Counted from the stretch's first letter, positions 53,922-63,196 are shown. The stretch: DNA of 64,000 bases from Desulfonatronum thiosulfatophilum (GCF_900104215.1 NZ_FMXO01000003.1:1-64000), one strand, 5' to 3'. The notes: generated from the sequence alone by a model not told the origin. A program made the numbers and translations.

Positions 53922-55568
53922 ATGGCTTCTAAAGAAATATTGTTTGACACCAAGGCGCGTGAAAAACTGAAAAAGGGTGTTGACACCCTGGCGAACGCAG
54001 TCAAAGTGACCCTCGGCCCCAAGGGCCGCAACGTGGTCATTGAGAAGTCCTTCGGCTCGCCGATCATCACCAAGGACGGCGTCACCGTGGCCAAGGAAAT
54101 CGAACTTTCAGACAAGTTCGAGAACATGGGCGCCCAGATGGTCAAGGAAGTCGCCAGCAAGACCAGTGATGTCGCCGGCGACGGAACCACTACAGCCACC
54201 ATCCTGGCCCAGGCCATTTTCACAGACGGTGTAAAGCTGGTAACCGCCGGCCGTAATCCCATGGCCATCAAGCGCGGCATCGACAAGGCCGTTGAAGCCG
54301 TCACCGCTGATTTGGTCAACCAGACCAAGCCTACCCGGGACCAGAAAGAAATCGCTCAGGTCGGCACCATTTCCGCGAACAATGACCCGACCATCGGCAA
54401 CATCATTGCCGAAGCCATGAACAAGGTCGGCAAGGAAGGCGTGATCACCGTTGAAGAGGCCAAGGGCCTGGAAACAACCCTGGACGTGGTCGAGGGCATG
54501 CAGTTTGACCGTGGTTACCTCTCCCCCTATTTCGTGACCGATCCGGAAAAGATGCTTTGCGAAATGGACGAGCCCCTGATCCTGATTTGCGAGAAGAAGA
54601 TCTCCAGCATGAAAGACATGCTGCCCGTTCTTGAGCAGGTCGCCAAAATGTCCAAGCCGCTATTGATCATCTCTGAAGATGTGGAAGGCGAAGCCTTGGC
54701 TACACTGGTCGTGAACAAACTGCGCGGCACGTTGCAGGTTTCCGCCGTAAAGGCCCCCGGTTTTGGCGAGCGTCGCAAGGCCATGTTGCAGGACATCGCC
54801 ATCCTGACCGGTGGACAGATGGTTTCCGAAGACTTGGGCATCAAGCTGGAGAACATCTCCCTGAACGATCTGGGCAAGGCCAAGCGGATCGTGATCAACA
54901 AGGAAAACACGACCATCATCGACGGCGCAGGCGATCCTGAGCAGATTAAGGCCCGTGTGAAGCAGATCCGCAGCGAGATCGACGAGACCACTTCCGATTA
55001 CGACCGCGAGAAGCTGCAGGAGCGTCTGGCCAAGATCGTCGGCGGAGTGGCCGTGATCAATGTCGGCGCCGCCACGGAAACCGAGATGAAGGAAAAGAAG
55101 GCCCGCGTCGAAGATGCGCTCAATGCAACCCGCGCTGCCGTGGAAGAAGGCATTGTTCCCGGCGGTGGCGTGGCTTTGGTTCGCTCCGTGAAGAGCCTGG
55201 ATGGTATCAAGACCGTTGACGATGACGAAGCCGCCGGCGTGACGCTGGTCCGCCGGGCCATTGAAGAGCCCCTGCGGATGATCTCGGCCAATGCCGGTTT
55301 CGAGGGTTCCATCGTTGTGGAAAAGGTCAAAGACGGTAAAGACGGATACGGCTTCAACGCCGCCACCGGCGTCTATGAAGATCTGATCGCCGCCGGCGTC
55401 ATTGATCCGAAGAAGGTCACCCGTATTGCTCTTCAGAATGCCGCATCCGTGGCCGGTCTGCTGCTGACCACCGAATGCGCCGTGGCTGAAAAGCCCGAGC
55501 CGAAGAAAGATATGCCCATGCCCGGCGGTGGTATGGGCGGAATGGGCGGAATGGGCGGAATGTACTAA
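53922..55568 (+). CDS. groEL: Chaperonin GroEL
   Basis: The product has 548 residues, full length. [20 protein letters not shown] and [18 protein letters not shown] form the ATP site, and [19 protein letters not shown] is the chaperonin signature. The C-terminal tail [14 protein letters not shown] lies inside the ring cavity. It folds non-native proteins with GroES. The ATG follows GCAAGGAGAAAAATT. A strong terminator lies 28 bases after the stop. Confidence 0.98.
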   Translation: MASKEILFDTKAREKLKKGVDTLANAVKVTLGPKGRNVVIEKSFGSPIITKDGVTVAKEIELSDKFENMGAQMVKEVASKTSDVAGDGTTTATILAQAIFTDGVKLVTAGRNPMAIKRGIDKAVEAVTADLVNQTKPTRDQKEIAQVGTISANNDPTIGNIIAEAMNKVGKEGVITVEEAKGLETTLDVVEGMQFDRGYLSPYFVTDPEKMLCEMDEPLILICEKKISSMKDMLPVLEQVAKMSKPLLIISEDVEGEALATLVVNKLRGTLQVSAVKAPGFGERRKAMLQDIAILTGGQMVSEDLGIKLENISLNDLGKAKRIVINKENTTIIDGAGDPEQIKARVKQIRSEIDETTSDYDREKLQERLAKIVGGVAVINVGAATETEMKEKKARVEDALNATRAAVEEGIVPGGGVALVRSVKSLDGIKTVDDDEAAGVTLVRRAIEEPLRMISANAGFEGSIVVEKVKDGKDGYGFNAATGVYEDLIAAGVIDPKKVTRIALQNAASVAGLLLTTECAVAEKPEPKKDMPMPGGGMGGMGGMGGMY

Positions 55569-55595
55569 TTCCCGCCATCTAATTGCGCTTCAAAA

Positions 55596-55621
55596 GGCCG
55601 GACATTGTCCGGCCTTTTTTT
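55596..55621 (+). terminator. Rho-independent terminator of groESL
   Basis: GGCCGGAC, loop ATT, GTCCGGCC followed by seven T bases. Confidence 0.95.
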
Positions 55622-55996
55622 GTCGTGCAACGATTTGCCTGAGGCCCGTCATCTCGAGTTTGCCTGGAATCACGCTGATACTAATAATTCATAGCGGGGC
55701 GGATAGCGCGGAATGTGTGTGTCCTGGTTCAACAGGTATGTGAGACAGCAATGGCTACTCGACAAGCCGGACCAGTTCCTGTCGAAAAACTAGGTCTGCT
55801 GAATGTGCCGCTGTTAGTAATCTTGCACAGATTCCCTTTTATGGGTAATTCGGCTGACGACGCATCCTGGAATCTGCAGTGATATTTCTGAGGCCATGGC
55901 CAGTTGAATGGGCGCGAGGAGAAGGCCGCTGAAGGAACCAACGCCTGTGACAAGACGGATCATGATCAACATACGGAAACCAGCGGGTAGTGTGCG
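55622..55996. other. Intergenic region upstream of the diguanylate cyclase gene
   Basis: No gene is supported. Near 55727 the string TCCTGGTTCA followed by CGACAAGCCGGAC (about 55778) weakly echoes the structured repeat, but no paired stem is found, so I do not count it as a copy. Confidence 0.35.
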
Positions 55997-57022
55997 ATGA
56001 AACGGTGTTTCGAAGATCTTTGCGCGACCATGGACAAGTTGGGTGTTCCCCGGGAGTCCAAGTGGCGGGGATTGATTCTGTACATGCGCAGCATCCGTGA
56101 TTACGAGTTTCTGACCGCGGAACAACGGGAGCGGACACAGGACCTGGTCATGCAGGTACTACGCAGGAAGGACTTTTCCGATAAGGCGTTTCAGAAGCTG
56201 TTGCGGGACAACGAAGCAATTATCAATGATCGATGGCGGCACAAGCTGACGGAGACCCTGCAGGATACAGCCCAGCTGATAAAGCAGTTTCAGACTTTGT
56301 TGCAGCGCAGAAAAAATGATGTCCAAGACCTTGAAGTCATGACCCTGGAAACCATCCATAGCGATCAGCCTATGGAGAAAATGGTCGCCGAGATTCAGAA
56401 CGGATTTCAAAAGATTGAAGGCATGTTGCAGAGCGATTTGGAAACCATCGTGGCCATGAGCATGACCGATGAACTAACGAAAATATACAATCGCAGGGCC
56501 CTGGACTCCTTCATGCACCGCGCGATTACCAATTCGCTATCCTGTCAGACCCCCTTGGCCATGGTTTTCCTGGATATCGACAACTTCAAGCAGTTCAACG
56601 ACAAATACGGACACCTGGTTGGCGACCAGGCTCTTATAACCGTTGCGGGATTGCTCAAGGCATGTATCAACGACCAGGAAAGGGGAGTCGGTTGCACTAT
56701 CTTCCCCGCGCGTTTCGGTGGAGAGGAGTTTGTGCTGATCATGCCTGGGGCTTCAGATTCAGAGGCCGTGAGTTTTGCCGAAAAGGTTCGTAAAAGGATT
56801 CAAGATTATAACTTCCTGATTCGCAATGGCAGCGGTGAAGTGGTTTACTCAGGAGTAAAAATAACCATCAGCGCCGGCGTGGCTGAACTGCATGCCTACT
56901 GCGGACATAGTCCCAACAGTGCCACTTTAATTGAGGCTGCGGACCGAGCGTTGTACCAGGCAAAGAAAGATGGCAGGAACAAGGTGGTGCTGTACCAGGG
57001 CAATGGAGTCCCAGAAACGTAG
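55997..57022 (+). CDS. Diguanylate cyclase (GGDEF domain)
   Basis: The product has 341 residues. The N-terminal 155 residues are helical with no known sensor domain (KLLRDNEAIINDRWRHKLTE and similar) and end in a coiled linker. The catalytic domain begins SMTDELTKIYNRRALDSFMH and has the GGEEF signature at about 239-245 in PARFGGEEFVLIMPG. It should make c-di-GMP. The GTP-side motif DIDNFKQFNDKYGHLVGD is intact. No R-x-x-D inhibitory site is obvious. The ATG at 55997 lacks a strong ribosome site. Confidence 0.93.
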   Translation: MKRCFEDLCATMDKLGVPRESKWRGLILYMRSIRDYEFLTAEQRERTQDLVMQVLRRKDFSDKAFQKLLRDNEAIINDRWRHKLTETLQDTAQLIKQFQTLLQRRKNDVQDLEVMTLETIHSDQPMEKMVAEIQNGFQKIEGMLQSDLETIVAMSMTDELTKIYNRRALDSFMHRAITNSLSCQTPLAMVFLDIDNFKQFNDKYGHLVGDQALITVAGLLKACINDQERGVGCTIFPARFGGEEFVLIMPGASDSEAVSFAEKVRKRIQDYNFLIRNGSGEVVYSGVKITISAGVAELHAYCGHSPNSATLIEAADRALYQAKKDGRNKVVLYQGNGVPET

Positions 57023-57034
57023 CAGATGCGATGA

Positions 57035-58672
57035 TCAGGCAAGGGAAACAGGAAGGGCGATCATGATGCGCTGGACAAGATTTTCCAGCCCCTCTCCGGT
57101 TTGAACGGATATTCCGATCCCTTCAGGAAATATTTGCCCAAGCCGTACCCGGTCCTCGACGGACAGGAGATCGAGCTTGTTCAGCAGCAACAAGGTCGGG
57201 ACTTCCTGAAGATTCATTTCTTCCAGAATGCCCCGCACATCCTGGACCTGACGCTCCAGTTCAGGGTGGGCGGCATCCGCAACATGTAAAAACAGATCGG
57301 CCTCGTCCAATTCCTCCAAAGTCGCCCGAAAGGCTTCCTTGAGTTCTGGAGGCAGACGACGGATGAATCCAACCGTGTCCGTGATGATCACTTCCCGTTG
57401 CTGAGGAAACCGAACCCGGCGGCTGGTGGGATCAAGCGTGGCAAAAAGCTTGTTTTCCGCAAGTACCTCGCTGGCCGTGAGAATGTTCAGCAAGCTGGAT
57501 TTGCCTGTATTGGTGTATCCGACCATGGCCACGATAGGCAGCCCCACCTTCTGACGACGGACCCTGGTGGCTTCACGCTGCCGGCGCAAGTCCTCCAGAT
57601 CCTGTTTTATCCTCGCTATGCGCTGGCGAATCTTTCGGCGATCCAATTCCAGCTTCGTCTCCCCCGGGCCGCGACCCCCGATTCCGCCTGCCAAACGGCT
57701 CATGGCTCTGTCCTGGCGCACCAGGCGAGGCATGGTGTAGCGCAACTGGGCCATCTCCACCTGCAGTTTTCCGGCTCTGGTCTTCGCATGCTGAGCAAAA
57801 ATGTCCAGGATCAACTGGGTCCGATCCAGAACCTTCCGTTCACTGAGATGGGTCAGGTTGCGAATCTGGGTTGGACTTAAGTCCTGATCAAAGAGCAGAA
57901 TTCCGGCATTCGTCCGCAAAGCCAGAACCTCAAGTTCGGCAAGTTTTCCCTTGCCCAGAATGTGTTTGGGATTTTGACGCTGAACCCGTTGGATCATGTT
58001 GCCGACAACGGTAATTCCCGAAGTCTTCGCCAAATCCGAAAGTTCATCAAGGTTGAGTTCCTGTTCGGCGCGAGGAAGCGTATCCACGCTGACCAGCAAA
58101 GCCCTGTCGCCGGTTGGCGCCGGACCTTGCGCCGCGATGGTCCGACCAAGCTCTTCCTCGATGGCTTCAGTTTGCTCCAAAAAATTGACATGGACCTGAT
58201 CCCATGATGTCGGTGGGAAAACCTGGTACGGGCTTTGTTCCGCACCGCCGGGAAGGAGGTGAGCCCAGGAGAAAAGGCTTGGCTGCCCCCAGGCATCAAG
58301 GCACAAAACGGAGATGGAGTCCAGGCGCAGGAAGATCAGGTCCATCAGGTCCTCTTCATTCAGAGGATCCTGATTGAGGTGGGTATGCAACAGGCGCAGT
58401 CCGCGCAAGCGTCCCGGTCCATGACGGCCAGGAGGGAGTTCAGGTATGATGATTCCATGGGCATCGCCTACGATGACGATCCGTGGCTTGCCCTGTCGAT
58501 CGATAAGCAGACCGATCTGCCGCCCCGTCTCTAAGCTGAGCATGCCCAGTTCCCGGGCTTGCTCCGGGGTGTATCCCTCAGCTGGTGGATAGCGTCGCTG
58601 GTATAAACGATTCAGCGCTTTGAGCTGGCTGGGCTTCAGGCCTGTTGTATTGCCTTGGATCTGGCTGGCTAT
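57035..58672 (-). CDS. hflX: GTPase HflX; N-terminus extends past the first ATG
   Basis: From the ATG at 58543 the protein has 502 residues: the N-terminal HflX domain (VVGNMIQRVQRQNPKHILGK, LAGGIGGRGPGETKLELDRR) and a G domain with P-loop GYTNTGKSSLLN and later TDTVGFIRRLPPEL and NKLDLL. HflX splits stalled or heat-damaged ribosomes. Upstream, the same frame stays open and encodes QGNTTGLKPSQLKALNRLYQ, then RRYPPAEGYTPEQARELG, which resembles the N-terminus of Desulfovibrio HflX. No ATG, GTG or TTG lies in that extension. The interval given here starts at an ATA (58672), preceded by AGAGGTCCCGAC, as a candidate rare start. Confidence 0.8.
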   Translation of the reverse strand: MASQIQGNTTGLKPSQLKALNRLYQRRYPPAEGYTPEQARELGMLSLETGRQIGLLIDRQGKPRIVIVGDAHGIIIPELPPGRHGPGRLRGLRLLHTHLNQDPLNEEDLMDLIFLRLDSISVLCLDAWGQPSLFSWAHLLPGGAEQSPYQVFPPTSWDQVHVNFLEQTEAIEEELGRTIAAQGPAPTGDRALLVSVDTLPRAEQELNLDELSDLAKTSGITVVGNMIQRVQRQNPKHILGKGKLAELEVLALRTNAGILLFDQDLSPTQIRNLTHLSERKVLDRTQLILDIFAQHAKTRAGKLQVEMAQLRYTMPRLVRQDRAMSRLAGGIGGRGPGETKLELDRRKIRQRIARIKQDLEDLRRQREATRVRRQKVGLPIVAMVGYTNTGKSSLLNILTASEVLAENKLFATLDPTSRRVRFPQQREVIITDTVGFIRRLPPELKEAFRATLEELDEADLFLHVADAAHPELERQVQDVRGILEEMNLQEVPTLLLLNKLDLLSVEDRVRLGQIFPEGIGISVQTGEGLENLVQRIMIALPVSLA

Positions 58673-58940
58673 GTCGGGACCTCTGTCGGGTGATGTCGTT
58701 GAAGGTGAAAATATGCCGGACCATTAGGGTTGAAAAGATCCCTTTGCGCATGTTCGAGCGTTTTCGATTTCCTGATAGTAATAATTCACTGACGAAACCA
58801 AGTGTTCCTTGGTCTGGAAAAGCAGTTCCTTCGCCGGCTTAACATCATCCTGCCGACAAGAATTTGCTGAGTTTTCGTACATTATTTGAAAATAATTACC
58901 AGCCAAGGAAAAGCAATAACATAATCGTACCTGACTTGGA

Positions 58941-59552
58941 TTAATTCTGAGACGCTCCATCAACCTTGGCAAGATGCTGTGCGATCATGGCATCATAATT
59001 CGAAGTCAAGCGAAAAGTTCTCGCCGCAGTCTCTCGACGCAGGGCTAGGCTGACACGATAATGCTGAGATGCCAATTCACCCATTATGCGTGAATAAAAT
59101 TCAGGATCAGGAACCACCAGGACGCTGTGAAAATTCTTCGCGGCGGCCCGGAGCATGGTCGGCCCGCCGATGTCGATCTGTTCGATACAATCCCGGATGT
59201 CCAGGTTTTGTTCAAGGGCGCCTGCAAAATTGTACAGGTTGACGCAGATCAGGTCCAGGGGCAACAGATTCCGTTCAGCGAGAGTCTGCAAGTGTGCGGG
59301 GTTGTCCTTGTCTGCCAGTAAAGGCCCATGAATATGCGGGTGCAGTGTTTTGACCCGCCCATCAAGGATTTCCGGAAACCCAGTAACCTCGCTCACTGCT
59401 CGGACTGGCAGGCCGGCTTCCAGCAAGATCTTCCTCGTTCCTCCCGTTGAAACAAGTTGTACTCCACCTTGATGCAAAAAAGTCGCGAAATCCCGCAAGC
59501 CAGTTTTATCCGTGACGCTGAGCAGCGCCTGTCTGATAGGTAATAATTGCAT
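58941..59552 (-). CDS. purH: IMP cyclohydrolase, stand-alone
   Basis: The product has 203 residues, equal to only the N-terminal MGS-like domain of bifunctional PurH. ALLSVTDKTGLRDFATFLHQ, LVSTGGTRKILLEAGLPV, GRVKTLHPHIHGPLLA and EQIDIGGPTMLRAAAKN carry the IMP cyclohydrolase active site. It closes FAICAR to IMP. The formyltransferase half is absent and must be encoded elsewhere, as seen in other Desulfovibrionales. The ATG at 59552 lies after a 47-base perfect hairpin. Confidence 0.9.
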   Translation of the reverse strand: MQLLPIRQALLSVTDKTGLRDFATFLHQGGVQLVSTGGTRKILLEAGLPVRAVSEVTGFPEILDGRVKTLHPHIHGPLLADKDNPAHLQTLAERNLLPLDLICVNLYNFAGALEQNLDIRDCIEQIDIGGPTMLRAAAKNFHSVLVVPDPEFYSRIMGELASQHYRVSLALRRETAARTFRLTSNYDAMIAQHLAKVDGASQN

Positions 59553-59580
59553 GCTTTTTTCTCTTTATGATGCGAAGTCA

Positions 59581-59627
59581 GCTTTACAGTCATCGGCAAT
59601 ACAGTCGATTGCCGATGACTGTAAAGC
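59581..59627. repeat. 47-bp perfect hairpin in the purH leader
   Basis: GCTTTACAGTCATCGGCAAT (59581-59600) and its exact complement (59608-59627) form a 20-bp stem around a seven-base loop. It sits between the stop of the gene at 59669 and the start of purH, both on the minus strand. No T-run follows on either strand, so it is not a standard terminator. Confidence 0.85.
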
Positions 59628-59668
59628 AAAGGGAGTAGTTATTTCGTCATGGGCGATGGCAGTACAAG

Positions 59669-60649
59669 TTAACTGCTTATTTCAGAAAGGCCTAGGAGTA
59701 AGTTGTCAACGTTACCTAGTTCTATCGTCTGATTCTGGTTGATATAGTACAATTTCTCTGCGTTAATTGCAACCGTCGCACCGGTTTTGGGGTAGCTGCG
59801 GTAATACATATCGTTGGTTTTTATGGTTGTTTGGGGTGATGGTGCAAAAAGGCTTGGAAACAGATGCTCAAGCCAAAGAAATAATATTGCCGATTTCTCT
59901 TCTTCGTCCGCAAAAAGCATAATAAGCCATTCATCCACATTCCCAAAGCTATGTTCTACTCCGTCTGAATCCATGTAATACAGCTCGTTATTGTCTGTTA
60001 ACAGCTTTAGGCCGGACATTGGATAAGATTGATAAAATTTCCCTTCATTTTCCATTATTGGATGTGTGTTTAACGAGAATATTTCTGGAAAAAGCAGTTC
60101 GCTCCAGCAAAACAATAATTTTGCTTTTGCCCTGTTTTCTAAAGAAATAATTCTCTGATGAAGTGAATTTTCGATTTGTTGTGTTTCATCATATTTCGGT
60201 GGATTTATTGGGTGTGGACTTTTGTCCTGATCATTATTTTGCTCTATATAAATCACATATGGAATAGAGTGGGAAGTCTCTGAACCATCGGAAAATAAGG
60301 CTGTCATGGAGAAAGACGTCGTTCCGATAGGCGCAGTAATGACGCACTGCATTTCTTTTGAAAGATTGTGTGTCTCACAAATAGCTTCAGGATGATCATT
60401 GATGTACAAACGATAACCCAGAACCTGTCCCGATTCGGGAGGACTATAGTCCCACTCGACATGAAGAGTTACCGTGTCATTAGCGAAAATTGGAGAAATC
60501 GGCACTAGCAGCATAATCGCTGCTGCGAGAAATGAGAATATTGAATAATGATGAAGTTTGTCACGTTGTTTGCATCCCGCCGATGGTGAATGCGTTTGGA
60601 CTTCTATTGTTGCGGGACGAATAAAAGGTTTCCATTTTAAAAAACTCAT
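59669..60649 (-). CDS. Secreted protein with FN3-like domain and two tandem repeats
   Basis: The product has 326 residues. An unusually long N-region leads to the signal helix YSIFSFLAAAIMLLVPISP with likely cleavage after IFA (A56). Residues 57-135 look like a fibronectin-type beta-sandwich (VEWDYSPPESGQVLGYRLYI). Residues 178-242 and 255-319 are two copies of one motif: W-x-E-x-LFP-x-x-F, then FYQSYPMSGLKLL or YYRSYPKTGATVA, then ELYYMD or KLYYIN. Such W..FP..F/YY repeats occur in extracellular proteins of several Proteobacteria. Function is unknown. The gene is more AT-rich than its neighbours. Confidence 0.75.
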   Translation of the reverse strand: MSFLKWKPFIRPATIEVQTHSPSAGCKQRDKLHHYSIFSFLAAAIMLLVPISPIFANDTVTLHVEWDYSPPESGQVLGYRLYINDHPEAICETHNLSKEMQCVITAPIGTTSFSMTALFSDGSETSHSIPYVIYIEQNNDQDKSPHPINPPKYDETQQIENSLHQRIISLENRAKAKLLFCWSELLFPEIFSLNTHPIMENEGKFYQSYPMSGLKLLTDNNELYYMDSDGVEHSFGNVDEWLIMLFADEEEKSAILFLWLEHLFPSLFAPSPQTTIKTNDMYYRSYPKTGATVAINAEKLYYINQNQTIELGNVDNLLLGLSEISS

Positions 60650-60961
60650 TTGATTCCCTATATCGCTTGATTATGCTTGCGGCTGGATTAACATCACATT
60701 GAAGAGTTATTAATAAATGTAACTTGTCTATCCACCTTGGGCTGATGTTCCGTGTACCGAGGCGTTTAAACCTCAGACAGTTTTTGGCGCATGAATGTCC
60801 AACGGTTCGATTTGTCCGTTCCATTTGCTGAGTTAAACATGAGTGCAAAGAACGACCTGAATGCAGTGGGTGTTTTTTCAAGGGAAATCGTAGTCGTTGG
60901 GACGCCATGACCAGGATCAGGCGCCCCAACGACACGCAGAGGAGCAAGGCTAGTTCGTGTG
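60650..60961. other. Intergenic region between the TPR gene and the secreted-protein gene
   Basis: It contains an inverted repeat at 60894-60932 and no gene that I can support. Confidence 0.4.
60894..60932 (-). terminator. Hairpin downstream of the TPR gene
   Basis: TCGTTGGGGCGCC and GGCGTCCCAACGA pair (one mismatch) around a 13-base loop on the minus strand, about 30 bases after the TPR stop. The T-run is weak, so termination is only probable. Confidence 0.5.
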
Positions 60962-61525
60962 TTATTGAACCATCTCGAGCAGAAGTTCCTTGGCTGGGTC
61001 GTAGGTCGGGTCGATCTCCAGGCACTGTTCAAGCTGTTCTTTGGCCTGAGTGACTTTGCCTAGCTTGATCAGGACGCCTGCCAGGGTGAAGCGTATTTCA
61101 GCCTTGTCCGGGTTGAGTTCAAGAAAATTTTCCAAGGGTGAGATGAGCTTGTCCAGGCAGTCCAGGCTGTGGGCAACCTGGACCAGTCCGTAGAGGGCCA
61201 CCAAGTTTTCGGGGTTGAGTTCCAAGGCCTGGGAAAAATGCTCATATGCATCGTTTATGACGCCGGTCTCCATTTCCACCAAAGCCATGCCTGCAAGAGA
61301 TTTGTCTGTGGATTGAATTTCCGTTGCGCGTCTGTAGAGGCTGAGTGCATTCTCAAGGTGTCCACGTTGGACCGCGACTGTTGCCAAACCCAGATATGGA
61401 TCAGGATGCGTTCCGTTGGAGTTGGCGGCTTTTTCATAATACTGCTCCGCCTTGTCCAGCTCGCCCATGAACAGATAGCACTCTCCAAGTTCTTTGTTGA
61501 TTTCATAATCAAGATGGCTGGTCAT
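60962..61525 (-). CDS. TPR-repeat protein
   Basis: The product has 187 residues from the ATG at 61525, behind GAGGAGATATCATC; a longer upstream frame has no ribosome site. At least four tetratricopeptide repeats are visible, for example ECYLFMGELDKAEQYYEKAA, ALSLYRRATEIQSTDKSLAG, AYEHFSQALELNPENLVALY and AKEQLEQCLEIDPTYDPAKE. TPR proteins hold partner proteins. Being divergent from the flagellar operon, it may assist flagellar or surface functions, but this is only positional. No signal peptide. Confidence 0.87.
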   Translation of the reverse strand: MTSHLDYEINKELGECYLFMGELDKAEQYYEKAANSNGTHPDPYLGLATVAVQRGHLENALSLYRRATEIQSTDKSLAGMALVEMETGVINDAYEHFSQALELNPENLVALYGLVQVAHSLDCLDKLISPLENFLELNPDKAEIRFTLAGVLIKLGKVTQAKEQLEQCLEIDPTYDPAKELLLEMVQ

Positions 61526-61851
61526 GATGATATCTCCTCTGTGTAGATAAATGGGTTCTTCAGCAGTTGTTCCTGTCTGAAATCCGACTGTTTCCTTGTC
61601 GTCAGCATCTTTCATGCCAAGCATGGACTGCAACGATTGCCTCCTGGAGAGGCAAGATGTCGGCTGGGAACGTAACATTGGGATTCGGCAGGCGGGCCAT
61701 AAGGCGCTGGTTGCGTAGTGAAGGCTAAAGCGCTGGGTGTTTTTTTTTTGGAACGGGAGTTGCTACTTCTGGACGAAAAACCCTTTAGAATAGTCTTGCA
61801 ACCCAAGTGTCGCAGCCATGGCACGCTGGAAGAAAATGGAGGAAATACAAC
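61526..61851. other. Divergent control region between the TPR gene and flgB
   Basis: It holds the sigma-54-type promoter at 61748-61764, a run of ten T bases before it, and the leader of flgB. No further gene is seen. Confidence 0.5.
61748..61764 (+). promoter_or_regulatory. Sigma-54-type promoter of the flgB operon
   Basis: TTGGAACGGGAGTTGCT fits the consensus TGGCAC-N5-TTGCW: GG at 61750-61751 and GC at 61762-61763 with ten bases between. It lies about 90 bases before flgB, consistent with class II flagellar genes controlled by an RpoN-dependent activator. Confidence 0.7.
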
Positions 61852-62262
61852 GTGAAAAGCCTGTTCGGTTCACATATTCATCTCCAGGCCAAGGTCCTGG
61901 ATATGCGCCTTGAACGTCAAAATGTCGTCGCAGGGAATTTGGCGAACATCAAGACGCCGGGCTACAAGGCCCGCAGCCTGGAATTCGAGGAAGATCTGCA
62001 GCGAGCTTTGGGATTGGATGCACGGGGGAAGATGACCCGGACCAACGCAAGTCACATGCCGGCGGAATTCGACGCGAAAAATTTTTCCGCTGACTTCATA
62101 AAGGATCTCAAGCCGCGCGTAACGCAGGGCGAGGATGCCGTGGATCTGGACAAGGAGATGACAACAATGGCCAAGAACACGCTGCTCTATAATACGCTGA
62201 TTACGACGTTGCAGAAGAACTTTGAAGGATTGAAGACAGTCATTACTGAAGGAGGTCGCTAA
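61852..62262 (+). CDS. flgB: Flagellar basal-body rod protein FlgB
   Basis: The product has 136 residues with a GTG start at 61852 behind ATGGAGGAAATACAAC; the upstream in-frame start has no ribosome site. RLERQNVVAGNLANIKTPGY is the N-terminal rod-protein motif, and DKEMTTMAKNTLLYNTLITT is the C-terminal helix that packs against it. It forms the proximal rod in the periplasm. Its stop overlaps flgC by one base. Confidence 0.95.
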   Translation: MKSLFGSHIHLQAKVLDMRLERQNVVAGNLANIKTPGYKARSLEFEEDLQRALGLDARGKMTRTNASHMPAEFDAKNFSADFIKDLKPRVTQGEDAVDLDKEMTTMAKNTLLYNTLITTLQKNFEGLKTVITEGGR

Positions 62263-62699
62263 TGGACTTCATGACCGCTCTGGATATCGGTGCTTCCGGA
62301 TTGAGTGCCGAACGGACGCATTTGAACGTCATATCCATGAATCTGGCCAATGTGAACACGACTCGTACACCTGAAGGCGGTCCATACCGCAGAAAAAGCG
62401 TTGTCTTTCAGTCCACCCCCCTGGATTCCCCATTCACCAAGGCCATGCGCTCCGAACTTGAGCGGGAGGTGCAGGGCGTGAAAGTCAGTGGAGTCGTCAC
62501 GGACCAGCGGCCCCTGAAAAGGGTTTATGATCCGGGCCACCCTGATGCGGATGGGCAGGGCTACGTCAGCCTGCCGGACATCAACGTGGTCGAGGAAATG
62601 GCGAACATGATGACGGCCTTGCGCACGTACGAGGCCAACGCCGCCACGGTTTCCTCGGCCAAGGCCATGTTCAACAAGGCTCTGGAACTGGGTAGATAA
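62262..62699 (+). CDS. flgC: Flagellar basal-body rod protein FlgC
   Basis: The product has 145 residues. MDFMTALDIGASGLSAERTH, then NVISMNLANVNTTRTPEGGP, is the family start. GYVSLPDINVVEEMANMMTA and LRTYEANAATVSSAKAMFNK form the conserved C-terminal rod helix. It polymerises with FlgB in the rod. It is translationally coupled to flgB through the TAATG overlap. Confidence 0.97.
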   Translation: MDFMTALDIGASGLSAERTHLNVISMNLANVNTTRTPEGGPYRRKSVVFQSTPLDSPFTKAMRSELEREVQGVKVSGVVTDQRPLKRVYDPGHPDADGQGYVSLPDINVVEEMANMMTALRTYEANAATVSSAKAMFNKALELGR

Positions 62700-62754
62700 C
62701 GAGTCGGCTGTCCATCGCCGCGAGATTTACATTCATGCATCTTTGGAGGAGTAC

Positions 62755-63060
62755 ATGGCCATTTCACCCATCGCCCTGAAAGCGTATGCTCAAGCGGCAA
62801 AGATGCCGCGCCCCGAAACCGTTCAGCCTCACACCGAGGCCAAATCATTTACCTCCACGCTTCAGGATTCCTTGCGCAACGTGAACAATCTTCGTCAGGA
62901 ATCCGTCGGAATGATCGAATCCTTTGCCGCGGGTGAAAACCAGAACGTGCATGAGTTGATGATTGCCATGCAGAAGGCAAGTTTATCCATGAACATGACT
63001 TCCGCCGTACGCAACAAACTCATGGAAGCCTATAAGGAAGTGATGCGCATGCCCTTCTAA
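62755..63060 (+). CDS. fliE: Flagellar hook-basal body complex protein FliE
   Basis: The product has 101 residues from the ATG at 62755, behind TTTGGAGGAGTAC. SFTSTLQDSLRNVNNLRQES and QNVHELMIAMQKASLSMNMT match FliE, which joins the MS ring to the rod. It follows flgC by 55 bases in the standard flgB-flgC-fliE-fliF order. Confidence 0.96.
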   Translation: MAISPIALKAYAQAAKMPRPETVQPHTEAKSFTSTLQDSLRNVNNLRQESVGMIESFAAGENQNVHELMIAMQKASLSMNMTSAVRNKLMEAYKEVMRMPF

Positions 63061-63196
63061 GTGAAGGTAAACGAACCTCCGACCTGAGCAGCGCCGTAGT
63101 GCTTTACGCACTCCCACTGCCTGACGGACCGGCCTCACCCTGATCGCCTTGTATGACAACTTCAACATTCTAAGCCCCCGAGCCGGAGAAAAGACC

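Noticed and set aside
55722-55800. Another copy of the structured repeat
   Set aside because: Two short matching strings but no complementary terminal or inner stem.
58724-58972. 82-codon minus-strand frame between hflX and purH
   Set aside because: It overlaps the end of purH and the hflX leader and resembles no protein. It contains a string similar to one conserved part of the structured repeat (TTCCTTCGCCGGCTT), but without stems, so neither call is supported.
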